A stretch of 64,000 bases of DNA from Talpa occidentalis (GCF_014898055.3 NW_023605083.1:63962228-64026227); one strand, 5' to 3'; shown: positions 27,301 through 42,300, counted from the first letter of the stretch. Program-made: numbers and translations. The notes: generated from the letters alone by a model not told the origin.

Positions 27301-30300
27301 AGGGGCTAGAGAAAAGAAATGTACCCATCTTCAATTTATTATTATCTGATAGGCAAAAGTCTCCCAAATGCATTTTTCTCCTCCAATCTTTTAACCAAAC
27401 CAAAGATATCCAGGTTAGAAATTTTTACAAAGTTTAATCTAAATTAAGTTTATTACAACCAATAAACAAATAAGAACACCTTTAAGCATCTACCTTGATG
27501 ACTTTTCCTGATCCTAATTTCAGACGAAGCAACTTATCTTTGTTAGCAGTAGAATCAAAAACCTGCAATTGGATCAAAGTAAATAAGATCAGTCAATTTC
27601 AAAAATAATATTAATAATCATTATGATTGTCATTTTCTACATACCAGCATAGTACCTCTGGCATAAAGAATGTCAAACACACTAGGAAAATAGTTCTTAA
27701 AAAACCTGAAAAGACAGGACCATGTTGAGGCTAAAGGGAGTTATCACACTCACTCTCATGCTGCAGTGGCTGGCGATGGCTTGATAGCACTGTTTTTAAC
27801 CCCTGCGCCACCAGGGAGGTCCTGAACCCACATTTTTTTGACTCATACCCTAAGTTCTTTCTATCATCACACTACCTTTGAATGCTTAGTCATATTAAAA
27901 CACAATTAACCCAACCTATTTAGTATCTACCCTATGAAAAACAGAGAATCAACTGTGACGAAGGTCTAAAAAGTATAATTCCACAAGAATATATACAAGT
28001 TTAGCAAGACATACACAGTTTCCAAAAGTAATACTTGGGAAACTAGTTTCCATTTTCGATAAATAAAAGAAACAAAAGGTACCAAGCAGATCTTATACAT
28101 TAGCATTTCATGAGTATAGACCCAAAGCAGTCTAGTGACTAAAGCAGGGCTCCTAAAAGATTTCTGTTGAACAACAGCAGGCATTCAAGCAATACCTTAC
28201 ATTTGAATAGCTCTTATGCCACTTAAATTATGAAAGAATGTGCAGAGTACATTTTCTAACCTGGCCCAGCACGTGATTCTGAAGGAACCAGCTGGTATAA
28301 GCTACTTCCAAAGAATCTCCAACTTCGACAGCAGGGCCTTCTGTTACAATGAGGTCCTGTGAGAGCACTACGTCCAGGGAAGGAGTGCTGTTACACTTGG
28401 CAATGCATACCTGCAAGACAAAATCAAAGCCACATACACTTAGTTTAAGCTCAGTAAGTATTTACTCCACTATTGCTAATAATATTTATCAAACAGTTGC
28501 ATCCACTAACAAAACAGATTACAAATTTAGAAGTAAGCATTTCCAAAGTCAGTAATCTTTGCTAGGAATCAAGGTGCATAAGAGTAGGGCTGTGGAGTCA
28601 GACTGTCTGGATTCAAATGGGGCCCTGCCACTTATTAACTTGTGACTTCAGCCAAATAACTTAAAATCTGTGAACTTTACAGACGGCTATTACAAAACAG
28701 AAACAAAATCTTTGTATATCTGCTAGGGTGGTTATGAAGATAGAGTTAATATAAATAGATTTGGCACAGCACCTGGCAGGTAACAGCAAGTACACAATAA
28801 ATGTTAACTAGCATTACCATACTGATTTACAGCTTCATTGTTTAGGAAAGAAAAAGGAGCTTCTAAAAAATGTCAAAAGGCATTTCCGCATAGAAAAAAA
28901 GAAGCATGTTAACCCTGGTAGGGTAGAAAGATTATGATTTTTTAATGCTTTTCTAAATTTTCTAAAATGATCACATAACTTTTTAAAATATTTTTAGAAC
29001 ACCATTTTTCAAAGACAGTTTCATTTATTCTATAAGAGAATTTATGGAGTGGTATTTTAAGTTTATACTTTTTTTCTGTTAGTCTCATTCCCAAGCAATT
29101 TCAGTATTACTATTATTTCCCTGAAATACAAGAGGTTCAAGTGACCAATTTAGTGGGTTTTTTATACTTGTCACTAACAAAATATAGCTCTTTGAGTTTT
29201 CCATATATTTCCCCAAAATCATGGAAATCCAGACACATATTCAGCTTTTCCAAGAAGATTAAGATGGTATTACCTGTTTATTGAATTCCACAGCGGCCTT
29301 TTCTGACTCAAACATAATGGACCAGTTCTGTCTCTGGTCATCATAAAAGGTGCTATAGTTATTGGGCCGAACCTGGGGAGAGAGATGTTAGGGTGATTTA
29401 ACTACAGGCAGCACAGCAGGTAGATCTGCCTAAACTCACAGAGAAAGGCCCTCCTGGAGTGGAGTCAAAGAAAGATTCCCTTCCACCCTCCACCAATACC
29501 CTCTTAGTCCACATTCCAGGAAGGTAGTCAAAGACTTTTTTGAGAGGCTCTGTTAAGACAGCCACATGGACACCCAGGGCTGAAGCAGCAGATCTAATTC
29601 CCACAATAAACCTTTCTCAAAAGAGGAAAAGATTCAAATATAGGAATTCTTACCATTAGTTCAAAGTTCAGATGAATCTTGGCAACAGTAACTGGCTGTT
29701 GTTGACTGATATAGAGAAGAATCCGATACTGTACTCAAGCAAAGATGAGCAGAAAAAAAAGAGAATAGAAAGTTAAAAGGCAGTGTAAACTCAGCAATAA
29801 GATGTTGCGGGTTGTGCTCCACATAGGCATAAAAGTCAAAACTCAGTTCATCCCTTCAAGCTTGGACTTAAATTGGTATTTTTTCACTATCCATTTTTAA
29901 TCTCTTCTCATTTTAGCCTTAGTCTTTAATTGTAATTAGCAATGTCTTTTGTTGGTAAATAAATAAGAGGTAAGTAAGAGATATACAAATGGCCAACAAG
30001 CACTTGAAAAGGTGCTCAATACCATTAGTCATTAGGGTAATGGAAATTAAAACCACACTAAGGTACCACTTCACACCTACTAGGTTGGCAACAATTAAAA
30101 AAGCGGGGGTGGGGGGGTGGGGGATGGTGGTGGTGTATAATGAAATGTTGGCAAAGATGTAAAGAAGTGGAACACCAATTGTGGGAAAGTAATGAAGACT
30201 ACAAAACTTTCTCTTTGCTTTTCTGGCACAGTCTCTGAATTTCTACACCATGAGGGGGTGAATTTTGCAGGTAAATGTCCCCTGGGGGAAAACCAAACTT

Positions 30301-33300
30301 CTGTTTGAAGCTCCTCTAGGTTTCTCCCCCAGAAGTCTCTGCTTGCGCCATACCTGATGCTCAATCTACTCCTACGCATTAGCAAGTTCAAGGGTAGGAA
30401 ATACTCAGCTCACTGGCTCTTCTCTCAATGAAATTTTAGTTCATCTAGGCCCCATTTCCACAACTGTCCAATGAATATAATTTTTACAATTGTACAAGTT
30501 CCAATACCAGATTTGTAAAATCTTAATGAACCAAAAATAAATCTGGACAATAACCACTGATAATTGCTAACATAACAAAATGAGAGACAGGAGGAGGATC
30601 AACACGGCAGCAGAGAAACCTTACAAGTAAGTCCTCCCATAAAAACAGTTAATAGGGAGGAAAAGCTGCAGGTCCCTGCGAGAACCGGGACACACAAGAT
30701 AAACGGGCGACTCTGGTAAACTGCCCAAAAAGGAAAGTAGCCACAAAATAGGATGAAAAGAGAGGGAAGCTCAGAACCCTGTTACCCTTCCCCGTCACAA
30801 ACCCGGCACACTCCGACCAACAGAAAGGAGAACAACATGAGAGATAACATTAATTTACTGCTGAAAGGAAAATGAAAGATTTTAGGGACAGAGTGAGCAA
30901 TTGCATGGTACTGATTGATACCAATTGTGGAAAAAAAAAAAGTTTAAATAACCAGGGAAATTGGAACACTAGTCATAAATAAGGTTAAAGAAGTATTGTG
31001 GGGGTTTTTCAGATGTGATCACAGCATACTGGCTATATTAAAAAAATTATCTTTTAGAAATACACTCTGAAATAGTTACAGGTAGGATGGTGTCCTAGAG
31101 TTTAATCAAAATAATCTGAGTAGGAGAAGAATACAGGCTGGGGTTCACATTAAGTAAGAGAAGCTAGTTAATGGATATTTGAAGGTTCATTATTCTGTCT
31201 TACTGTTTTTATATGTTTCCAATTTTTCATAATTCAGTTTTTTGTTTCTCTGAATACAAATGAGTGCTGTCTACTATATTACAGCCTGGACGATCATCTT
31301 GTTGGGGGAAAGGATGTCCTGAGCTAATTCCATACAGGCTTTGTGGACTCCACCCCCACTTCAGACCCAAGCCATCAAGACATTGGGAAAGACAAATCCC
31401 GTCACCACCAAAGGGAAGGTTGCTGGGACCTGAGGGTGGAGTTAAGCAGCCAGGTTTGGTATACAACCAGACACGAGGGTCTTGGGGGTCTCTCTCCCTC
31501 CTCTTGGCTTCACGGCTCGTAGCTCGCAGCCAGCTCTCAGAGTGCCATTGGGATTCCAGGGCAGCGGAAAGGGTAGGTCGCATTTAAGACTTTATTTCCC
31601 TCTTTTCTCCCTGAGTTGTACATTTCCTCATTTCCCCTCCCCTTGTAAAAAACCTTTTATTAACCTTTTGTGTGTGCCTGCAGTAGAACATTAATAAGTC
31701 CTTTTTAAGGACATGGGTGAGGACCCACAGTCAGGCAACACAGTTTTATATCGGGGCTGCCCTGTAACAGTTTGGCACCCAACATGGGGCACCAAATCTG
31801 TTACAGGGCAGGGACAGGGGCACCCCAGGCCCCGCAAACCTGCCTGCTCTAGGTTCTGCCATCTGCCGCATCAACACAAAACATATGATACTGTAATTGG
31901 AAGGAACTTTAATACAATTAGGAAACAATACAGGAAAAGCAAAGAATATAGTTTCTAAATCAAGCACCCAAAGTTACCCATTCCCTTGTGGGCAAAAGTC
32001 CATCCAAATGGGATTGGCCCAGAGCAAGGCCCCAAAGCCTGCCACAAGTCCAAAACATCTTCCAGTGGGGACCCACAGAAAAGGATGAGAAACAACCAGA
32101 CAAGTCTGGAGTGAAAAGAGAAAAATCAAAATCAAGACAAAAACTGCCATTGATCTCCCCACGGGTCTCTCATCCACATCTGTGTTAACCAGTCAATGAC
32201 CAAAAGGCAAGTGCAGTTTCTTCATGTGTCTCTTGGCTCCATATGCTTCCTCCAGGTCTCCTTCTGGCTCTGCCTCCTGCTTCCTACCTTCCTCTGCAGT
32301 TTCTTCTTTCCCTGCTCAGCTCCACCCTCCCTTTGGTGGGGCAGGGAACCTGTAACCTTCCCCTTTCCTGGGGACTACCCTGTTACAATCTTATTTCCAT
32401 GACTCAAGAGTTTCTGAGGAACATGAACTTCATGCTCTCTGGACTCTGAAATTCTATAATTTCTTTTATTGATTCCAATAATGTTCCAAACCTTCTGGAA
32501 CAGAATTTGAAGCACTATTTCCATATAAGGAAATCAGTCTTTGGTGCTTCTAGCCACATCTTTTTGACCCAAACCACATTACACTGTGTGATTAACTGCT
32601 TATCTTATAATCAAACTTTCAAAGATAAACACTGGTCATTAAGGCAGGCACAGAGATGTTATGCTTTCAGTAGTACAGTAAGTGTCATTCATTACCTAAG
32701 AATTGTGCTTGCTAAATGACTTACTCTAAAATTCTCCAGATTCTTAAGTGAAGTCCTTACCACAAATATCAAACGTAGGGATTTTGAGTCCCTGGATGTT
32801 TTAATGCACAATAGTAAAAAGCAGCTCTAAGTGTTGCTATATAACTAGTATTTAAATTCACATTAAATGCAATCATTTTAATCCTCTGACATGGGAGGAG
32901 CAAGCCAAATAAAAACCAGCTCATCAATATGATTTGCGACACTTGAATATACGTGAGACAATAGGCCAATTCTTACCTCTCTGGCTGTGTGATTCCCCAG
33001 GACTGCAGCACCAAACTTGCCCTGCTTTAAATATTGACCATTTGTGCTTGAGAAGCAAGAAAAACAACACATATTAATACTTCCTTAAATTAAAACAGAA
33101 CCAGCTTTCTTTTCTGCCATATAGAAGAAGGGAAGCAGGTCATTTAGTCTTCAGAAGGGGACAAAGGTGAGCAGTTTATAATTTAAAGCTCTTATACAAC
33201 TTCTTTATTCTTTAAACATCTATTGTCAAGATATCTCAGGGGAGTAGCTTTCTTTGAGTACTTAAAAAGGGAGGAATTGAGAAGACAAGAACTTCCTAGC

Positions 33301-36300
33301 AAGAGAAGATATGGTTCCTCAAAATCTTATGTGCAGAACTGTGAAAAACTGAAATGCTAAAAAGCATTACTGATACTTGTCTATGAAAGGACTAAGTAGT
33401 TATTTTGCAAAGAACAGAGGCTTACAGAAAAAAGGATATGAGCTTATTAACCCACCCCCAACCTCACAAAGCATTCCTTCTCTGCTACTTACTATCGATA
33501 AGCATGGACTGCTGTTGCAACCAGTACTGTGGAAGTGCCTGTTGTGGTGGGTGTGGTTTTCGGTGTAGCCTGATTTCCTGAAGATGAAGAAGGAAAGAAA
33601 GCTGTCATTCACTTTGTGCTTCAAACGGATTTCTCACCATTAAACCAGCTTCAAAATTCTTCTTGTGCCTTAGTGATAAACAATTTCTTAAGTGTTATCG
33701 GTCATTACAGCCACCAATCAATATGACCTGGCCTGGGGATGAGGAAACTGAACAACCAAAATCTTATTTCAAAAGTATCTTTTTTTTTTTAGTATTGTTA
33801 AAAATAACAAAACAGGCCCCCAAATAGAGTTTTTCATACTAAGATCTTACCCCCACCCCTCCTCACCAAACTGAGATGTACCTTAATTACAGTTTTGGCT
33901 CTCCCACAAATGGAATGATAAACCAATCAGGTATTGCCTTATCAGCAGTGAGTAAAATGCCTAATAGACCCTGCCCTAGCCTAAAGGAAAGGAACCTTGC
34001 AATAATCAGCCTGCTCTTTTGCCTAGTGTGTCTTTCTCATTCCCTGCCCCTTCTGCCTACAATGCTTCCACTTCGTACAGCTTCTCAGAGCTCCTTGCTA
34101 TCTGCTATATAGGAATGATGTTGCAGATCTGCAAATGGTTGAAGAAAACCAATGAAATATTAAATACTCAGTTGAATTTTGTTTAAAGTATTATTTTTTT
34201 CAGATAACAGACTAAATATACATGGTAGAAAACTTAAAAAAATGACCATACGTGGGCCTTTTCGGTGGCGCAGCAGTTGAGCGCTAGGTTGCGAAGCTGC
34301 CCGCAGCCTCTGCAGCGCCGGTTTGATCCCCGGCTGCTCCCCGGCCACTGGAGGAGGGTCCCACATTGGTGCCCAGACCTCTCCTGCCACCCGCTGCTCC
34401 CCTCAGCAGTGTACTTTGGTCCTTCTGCCTGCTCTGCTCCCCGTTCTGGCTCTGGTGAATTCTCTCACCCTTCCACGCTTCTGACTGTACCCAGTGCTTG
34501 TATAAATAAATAAATAAATCTTTAAAAAAAAAAAAAAATGACCATACGCTCACCATCCAAAAACAAATGTTAGCAATTTGCTGTATTCACTGCTAGTCCT
34601 TTCCCTATCATAGAAACTTTGCAGTTCTTTTATCTTTCCTGTAATCTGACAATCTCTTATTCTATTTTACTATAAGCATTTCCTTATACTCTTCAAAACA
34701 GTCTCCAAAACAAACTAATCTTAAAAATGTTCTTTAGTGTCTATAACTACCAATGCATCCAATTTCCTTCTGTCTGTCACTTCCTTATGATGGAATTTGG
34801 GTGACAGGGTTTGGGGCATGGGGTTCTTGGGTCCCTCTGAGAAAGAATTCAGCAGTTCCCATTCATCAGCACACAGCTAGTTTACTGAGGAAAGGAAAAA
34901 AGGAAAGAGATGCCTGCATAGACACAGAAGGGCAGTCTTAAGGAATAAGAACTGCATTTGCCAGGGCAAGGGTGTTCTTTTATAATGTTTTTTGAAGGAA
35001 TTATTGTGGAAATTATTGCACTGGGGTCAGATTGGGTTGGTCTTCTAAGATCAATAGATAATACTATGCCCCTACCTGTGGCTGATCTTTTCTGACACTA
35101 CCTAGATTCCTGGAAACTTCCACAGCCAAGTTTAGTCCAAAATTCATTAATCATCACTACCCCAACCTCTGATGTCTGTCTTTGTGAGACCTTCCAGCCT
35201 AAACTTTTCTACTCTAAGGTTCCACCGCTTAGACGGCTTTTAGTTTATTATCAATAACACCACAGTGAGCATCTCTTAAAAACACACATTTTTATGTGTG
35301 ACTCTAATTTCTTAGAATAAATTTCTAAAAATGGGATTATGGAATAAAGGGGCATAAAAAGCTTGAATGGTCCTGTCCAAATGCCCTTGAGAAATGTCAT
35401 TCCTGTTTACATTCCCACCTGCGGTGAGTATGCCTGCTGTTACACCCCTGAGGACAAGACCACAACTACCTTTTGAAATCTTCATGAGTATTTGATAGGG
35501 GCAGTAGGGAAAAGGGGAAAGTCATCTCACTGGGTTTGTTTTTTTTTTTTTTTTTGTCCATTTGCATTTACTAAATACAGGAAAGCAGAAATTTAACATT
35601 TTCAATAGATTTCTATTGGCCATTTGTTTTGTTGTTGTAAAGACGTGCCCATTTCTATGGTTTATTTGCCTAGCCTAGTGATCTTAGTTTTATCATTTTG
35701 TAAGACCTACAACATAGTTTTTATTTTATTGTATTATTAACCTGTAAGTCATTTACATGTCTATTTAATTTGGGGGGGTACATTTTCATACCTCTATATG
35801 TGTGGATGCTTCACTCACCCTTCACCAAAATTTCCACACAATCTCCTATGTCCTTCCTTCCCCATCCCCTCCTACCTCCCCCCACTCCCTCTGGTAACCA
35901 GTATATTTTTCAGTCTAAGAATAGTTTTTGCTGTGCTTTGCCAGTAGGTATTCTTTGGTTATTTATATTCCACATATAAGTGAGACCGTGTGGTACCTGT
36001 CTTTCATTTTTTGACTTATTTCACTTGGAAGATCCATCCATTTTGTTCCAAAGGCATTGTCTTATCATTTTTAATAGCTGAGTAGTATTCCACTGAGTAT
36101 ATATTCCATAATTTCTTTATCAATTGTCTGTCGCAGGGCACTTAGGTTGGTTCCATAACTTGACTATTGCGGATAATGCTACAATTGTTAGGGGGAAAGG
36201 ATGTCCTGAGCTAATTCCATGCAGGCTTTGTGGACCCCACCCCCACTCCAGACCAAAGCCATCAGGACATTGGGAAAGACAAATCCCGTCACCACCAAAG

Positions 36301-39300
36301 GGAAGGTGGCTGGGACCTGAGGGTGGAGTTAAGCAGCCAGATTTGGTATAAAAACCAAACACGTGGGCTTTGCGGGGCTCGCTCTTTCGCTCGCCTCCTG
36401 GCTTCATGGCTCCTGGCTCGCGGCCAGCTCTCAGAGCGCCATTTGGGATTCCAGATCAGCGGATCGGGTAGGACACATTTAAAACTTTGTCTCCCACTTT
36501 TCTCCCTGAGTTGTACATTTCCTCATTTGCCCTTCCCTTGTAAATAAACCTTTTATTAACCTTTCGTGTGTGCCTGCAGTAGAGTATTGATAAGTCCTTT
36601 TAAGTGCGCGGGTGAGGACCCACAGTCAGGCAACCCGTTTTGTATCGGGACTGCCCTATAACACTATGAACCTAGGAGGACTTAAATCTTTTCATATTCT
36701 TTGGGTAAATACCTAGCAATGGTTTTGCCATAGGATATGGTGTTTACATTTTTTATTTTTTAAGGTATCTCCATATTAGTATAGGCTACACCAAATTACA
36801 TTGCCATCAACAGTGGATGAGGGTTCCTTTTTCTCAACCTTTTCGCCAATGTATGCTGTTTTAATTCTTTTTGACACAGGCCTTTCTCATTGGGGTGAGG
36901 TGATATCTCACAGTAGTTTTGAGTTGCATTTCCCTTGTAATAAGTGATGGTGAACATTTTTATATGTGTCTGTGGGCCATCTAAATGGCCCATTTTTTGG
37001 AGAAATGTCTATTTATGTCTTTTGTCCATATTTTAGTTGGGTTGTTACAACATAGTTTTTAACTTAATCTGTATTTTCCAGTTGTATATAATACTATGAG
37101 CATACCTCACTTTATTATACTTCACTTTATCATGTTTCAGTTACTGTGTTCTTTACAAATTAAAGGTTTGTGGCAACCCTGTGTGGAGTGCCTATCAGCA
37201 CCATTTTTCCAACAGCTCAGATGATAGTTAACATTTACAGCTATAAAGCATTTTATAATAAGGTACGGACATTGGTTTCTTTTAAAACATAGCTACTACA
37301 TACTTATAGACTACAGGTAGTGTAACATAACTTAGTACGTACTGGGAAACAAAAAAGAACTGTGTGACTCACAATATTCTCTTGGTGGCAGAAGTCTCAA
37401 ACCAAACTGCAGTATTTCTGAGGTGAGCCCGTACAATAAAACTTTTCTCCTGGGAAGTCACTGATGGCAGAACAAAAGTAACCAAGGCCAGAGTTTGGTT
37501 ATCAGGACAAGTCTGGGACACTGAGAAAAACTGTTATCTCCCTGAGGTTAGCCTAGCATCCTCCCTCAGGTTACTTAATGTGTCCCAGTGCACAACTCTG
37601 CTCCCTATCTTATCCCCTGGAAAGGCAAGGGTGTTCAAGGATATGCCAGTGGGATAAGAGAGTCAGATGCCCACAATCATGTGATCCTCTGATTGACACA
37701 GCATTATGATCTTTTTGAAATCAGTATTGCTCATTCTTGAATTCCAACTCATGAGAACTTCTTTTAATATGCAATTTCTAATTTTTTTCCCATGCAAAGT
37801 TTTCTTGAATTATATCTTTTAGTATTTGTTCATTTCCTCCTGCTTTTGTTTTCAGTTTCAGGAAAATCTATTTTTCTGATAATGAATCTTCTTTCCCAAC
37901 TTCAATATTTGTCACTTTCTTTTCATTTTTTTTTATAGCTTTAGTAAAAAAAAAAATTCTTCCTGTTAACCTACTGTTTTCTAAGGCACAGTCTGTTTTG
38001 TCCATTCCTGAGTTCTTTCTAGCTTAGTCTTCATTTCTGAAATAATTTTCATACATTGCTAATTTTGCCTCTCATTTCTGGGAAATTCTAATTCTCATTT
38101 CATATATTATTTTCTTGATATTAATATAACAAATAGCTATTGGTTATAGTTTTTCTCTATTCAGTAAGAAACATTCTCAATGAGCTAGAGCTCTCATTGT
38201 AGGGATATTGTTCTGTTCCTTGCACTCATTGTCCTTATAGCTATAAGAAGTTTGACTTTGATGCTTTCCTATTGCTCATCTTGATGTGAAAATTGCTTTC
38301 CTGAACTTTTTTTAATCAAATAAGAAATTTTGCAGAGTTGTGGATTTTATTGTTATCTCCATGCTTGGAGAGAAAGTGGGGATGACTGAGTTTTACAGCG
38401 TTCTCCCCTCTGAGTTAAGAAAATGTGGCGCCTTCCTCCTGAGACTTCCTGAATCTATTTCTACCCCTACTTTTATCAGGATCTATTCTCCTTCACTTTT
38501 AATATCCCTATGCTCTTCAATTTTAATTTCACTCCCAGCACTTTTCAACCTCCCAGGGATCTGATTTGGAAGGTTGCCTAAATAGGTGAGTTTCAAAAGC
38601 TCATAGGAATAAGACTGCTCCAGTCCTCATCAACCTCTTGTACTTATACACAACTGAAGTGGACAAAACACACTTCAGCTTGGCTTGTCATGTTTTCCAT
38701 GAACACCTGTGGCTTTTTTGCAATTCTCTCATTTTCAGAATCAGATACACTATGGCCTCCCTGTCTTCTCCCATGCAAATGCTAATGCCACACAAGCCTT
38801 GTGGCTGTTAGTGGTCTGTCCATACCTGCTTGTATTTAGGGGTTCATAGGATATCTTTTCATTATTAATATTATCCATAAACTTTTCTTTTATGTATATT
38901 ATTTTGCTTTTATATTTAGATTCAAGAACTATGTTACAGCCATCTTCCCCATGAGGAATTCTTTTTTTAAAAAAAAAAAAAGATTTATTTATTTATGCAT
39001 ACATGAACTGGGGTACAGGCCAGAGGTACGGGTGGTGAGAGATTCATCAGAGACAGAGTGGGGAACAGAACAGACAGACTGACTGAAATACACTGTTGAG
39101 GGGATCAGTGGGCAAGACAGGAGAGGTCTGTTGCGCCATGTGGGTAGCACCCTGGCTGGCCAGGGATTGAACTCATGCTGTAGAGGCTGCAGACAGCTTC
39201 ACAGTGCTATGCTGAACCCCTTGTGCCACCAGGGAGGCCCCATGAGGACTTCTTAAATAAGTGTATCTTGAAAGAAAAAGTCATATTGGTACTTTACTTT

Positions 39301-42300
39301 TTATTTGTGAATGCTTACACAAGACTGTAATTTCTAAGTTGAAATGCCTCTATAATTCCCCTTTAAAAGGAGAATGATTTCATGGTCTCATTTAAAAAAA
39401 AAGGTTAAATTTCACGAGGTTATTTATTTTTTCCACACCCACTAACTTAACCATTTAAAATCCACAAAGAAGCACACTGCTGATGCTTCTTTGTGGTATA
39501 CCAGGGAAATGTAAAGGCATAGTCTACTAGAAATTTGCCCAGGCAATGACTTGGAGAACAGGATCAGCAACCCAGAGCAAAAATGTCAAAAGTGACAGGA
39601 AAAATTAGAGCAGGGGATTGCAAACATTTTCTGTAAAGGACCAAGTTGTAAATATTTTACAAGTTGTAAATATTTTAGGTTTTATGGGCCACATGATATC
39701 TATTACAACTATTCAACTCTAATAACTTGATAACAACCTTAGTCTTACCTCTTAACTTACCTGATGGTGCTGTTCCCTGGCCTTTTTTAGGCTGCTTTGG
39801 GGCTGTGTACTGGAAGAATTCATTTCCATGGCCAGCGGCTGCCTGATCCAATCCAAAAAGAGAAGCCAATCTGGCACTGTTAATAGAAGAAGAAAATGAC
39901 ATTTCATTTGACATATCTCAAACCTGGAATCATCATAAAAGCTGTTCTCTTTAACCTTGAACAAATGCCTCCTTGACCATATCTCCCACCATTCAATATT
40001 GGAGGTAGCAGCTATGTGTCTTTGAAATCACAATTGGGCCTCCCTGGTGGCGCAGCGGTTGAGCGCTGGGTTGCGAAGCTGCCCGCAGCCTCTGCAGCTC
40101 CGGTTCCATCCCCGGCTGCTCCCTGGCCACCAGAGGAGATCCGGCATGGCACATAGACCTCTCCTGCCGCCCGCTGCTCCCCTCAGCAGTGCGCTTCGGT
40201 CCTTCCGCCTGCTCTGCTCCCCACTCTGGCTCTGGTGAATTCTCTCACCCTCCCGCGCTTCTGACTGTACCCAGGGTTTGTATAAATAAACAAATAAATA
40301 AAAATAAATCTTAAAAAAAAAAAAAAGAAATCACAATTGACTTTCTGATCTGAACAGCACCAGTTAACCTTGTCCTTCCATAGGGCTCCGGTCAAGGTAT
40401 TTCCCTTATGGACCTCAATTTCAGCATCTAGAAATTGAAGTGACTGGTCCAGGTGCTGTCTATAGTTTCTTTAAACCATAAATTCTTGCCTCTAGTTAGT
40501 TATAGTTTCTTACCTTTTACTAGTTTACTAAACTGAAATAAAACTGTACTATAAACTTACTCCATCATACATGGTCTTATCTATCATTTCAGCTAATGGG
40601 GCAGAAGCATTCTTGCATTTCCTTTGCAATGAATCCTATGCCCCAACCATTCCACTGAAACTTCTCTAGCTAAAGTCACCTACAATAGCCTTTTGTTACT
40701 AAATAGTCCTTATCTTATTTGGCCTTGATGCCAAACAAATAACTACTTTGTTCATCTTCAAACAAACTCTTTCCTTGAAATACCTTAGGAACACCTACCG
40801 AGATGGGAAGAGGGGCTAGTCCAAATAAGACATCAGTAAATTCTAATCCCTTTCTGGATTCCCATCTATCTGGCTCCTTATTTAACTTCCCGGGACCTCC
40901 CTTTGTCTTTTAAATGTCCATGTCCCCAAAATATCATATTCTCTCTTCCTTGGCAATCTTAATTATTTACCTTGGTATCAAGTGCTATCCAAAAACTGAT
41001 GCTCAAATCTGTCTTCTCAGCCTGTCTTGCTCCTGTGGACTAGGCATCACAGATGTCCCACAGACAACACAACTGCAATGTCCAAACTAGCATATCCTCT
41101 ACTCGCAGGTGAGAACCTGTTCTTACTCTTGTGTTTCCTCTTTTCGGTGAATAACATATTGTATCTGGTCCCTAGGTTCAATGACTCACTACAAGACTCA
41201 CTGGACTCAGCATACAGTTGTACTCATTACAGCACATAGTTTGTACGTATTACAATGAAAGGATGACAGCAAAATTGGCAAAGGGAAAATCGGACCATGG
41301 GCCAAAGTTCAGAGGAAACCAGAAAGAAGCTTCCAAGAGTCCTCTTCAATGGAGCTTCACAGGACATAATTAATTCGGCCAGCAATGAGTTGTAATGTGT
41401 GAAGTATGATCTGTCAGGGAACCTCCTGGAGATTCAATACCCAAGGTTTTTTCTTTCTTAGGGGCTAGTCACATTGAAATCTTCCAGCATGTACCAAAAT
41501 TCTCCCAAAGGAAAAGCAGCTATTCAGTATAAACCATATTGTTTGTAGAAATAGTTTAGACAGGGTGAGCCACTCTTATCACTTACAGAAGGCTTTATAT
41601 CAGTCAGTGTGTGAAATTTGACCAATCAGGTTCCCAGATGCCAGTCAAGTGCCAACCTTGCAGGCAGGACTTTCTCAGAACAGTCTCAGGTCTAGTGTAT
41701 TAACTCCTTGCTGCAAACATCCACAACTCAAACTGAAGTCTGGGCAACACTTTGACTTTCCCCCCTGATGTCTATGACCAATTCCTAAATCCATTTTAAT
41801 TTACTTGCTAAATACTTCTCAGACCCATTTACTTCTCCCCATCCTTTTTGCAACTTCCCCTCTCAGGAGACCATCATATCTGAATGACTGCAACAATCTC
41901 CCTACATGCCTCCATCCTGTGGTCTTGCCACTTCTTATCCTTTCTTCCCACTATACCCATGGTGACCTTTCTAAAAAACAAATTTGACCAAGTTTCTTTC
42001 CTCCTTAAAACCCTCAATGATGCATCAATATTATCAAGAGAAAAATCTAAACTCTACAAGACCGTTTCACAAGGTCCTTCAAGACCTTGCTCCTCCAAAC
42101 TTCCTCAGCTTCCTATCTGGCCTTTTCTGCACAATGAGGAAATTTTAGTGTCTCAAATTAGGCAAGATCTTTTGAATCTCCAGGCTTTAGATATGCTGTT
42201 TCCTCTCCTTGAAACATTCTTCTTGTTCTTCCTCTTTTCTGGAAGCTTCCCTAATCTCAAAGTCTAGGAGATCTTCCTAGGAGTTTTCATAAAAATCTGT

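Noticed and set aside
27650..27715. Possible extra FKBP15 exon after TTTTCAG at about 27710
   Set aside because: Exon 7 joins exon 8 directly in frame and the known protein has no residues there.
31227..31694. Overlapping 70-118-codon frames at the first ERV LTR
   Set aside because: They fall inside LTR sequence, which is non-coding; the same frames recur at the second copy near 36120-36550 only because the LTRs are related.
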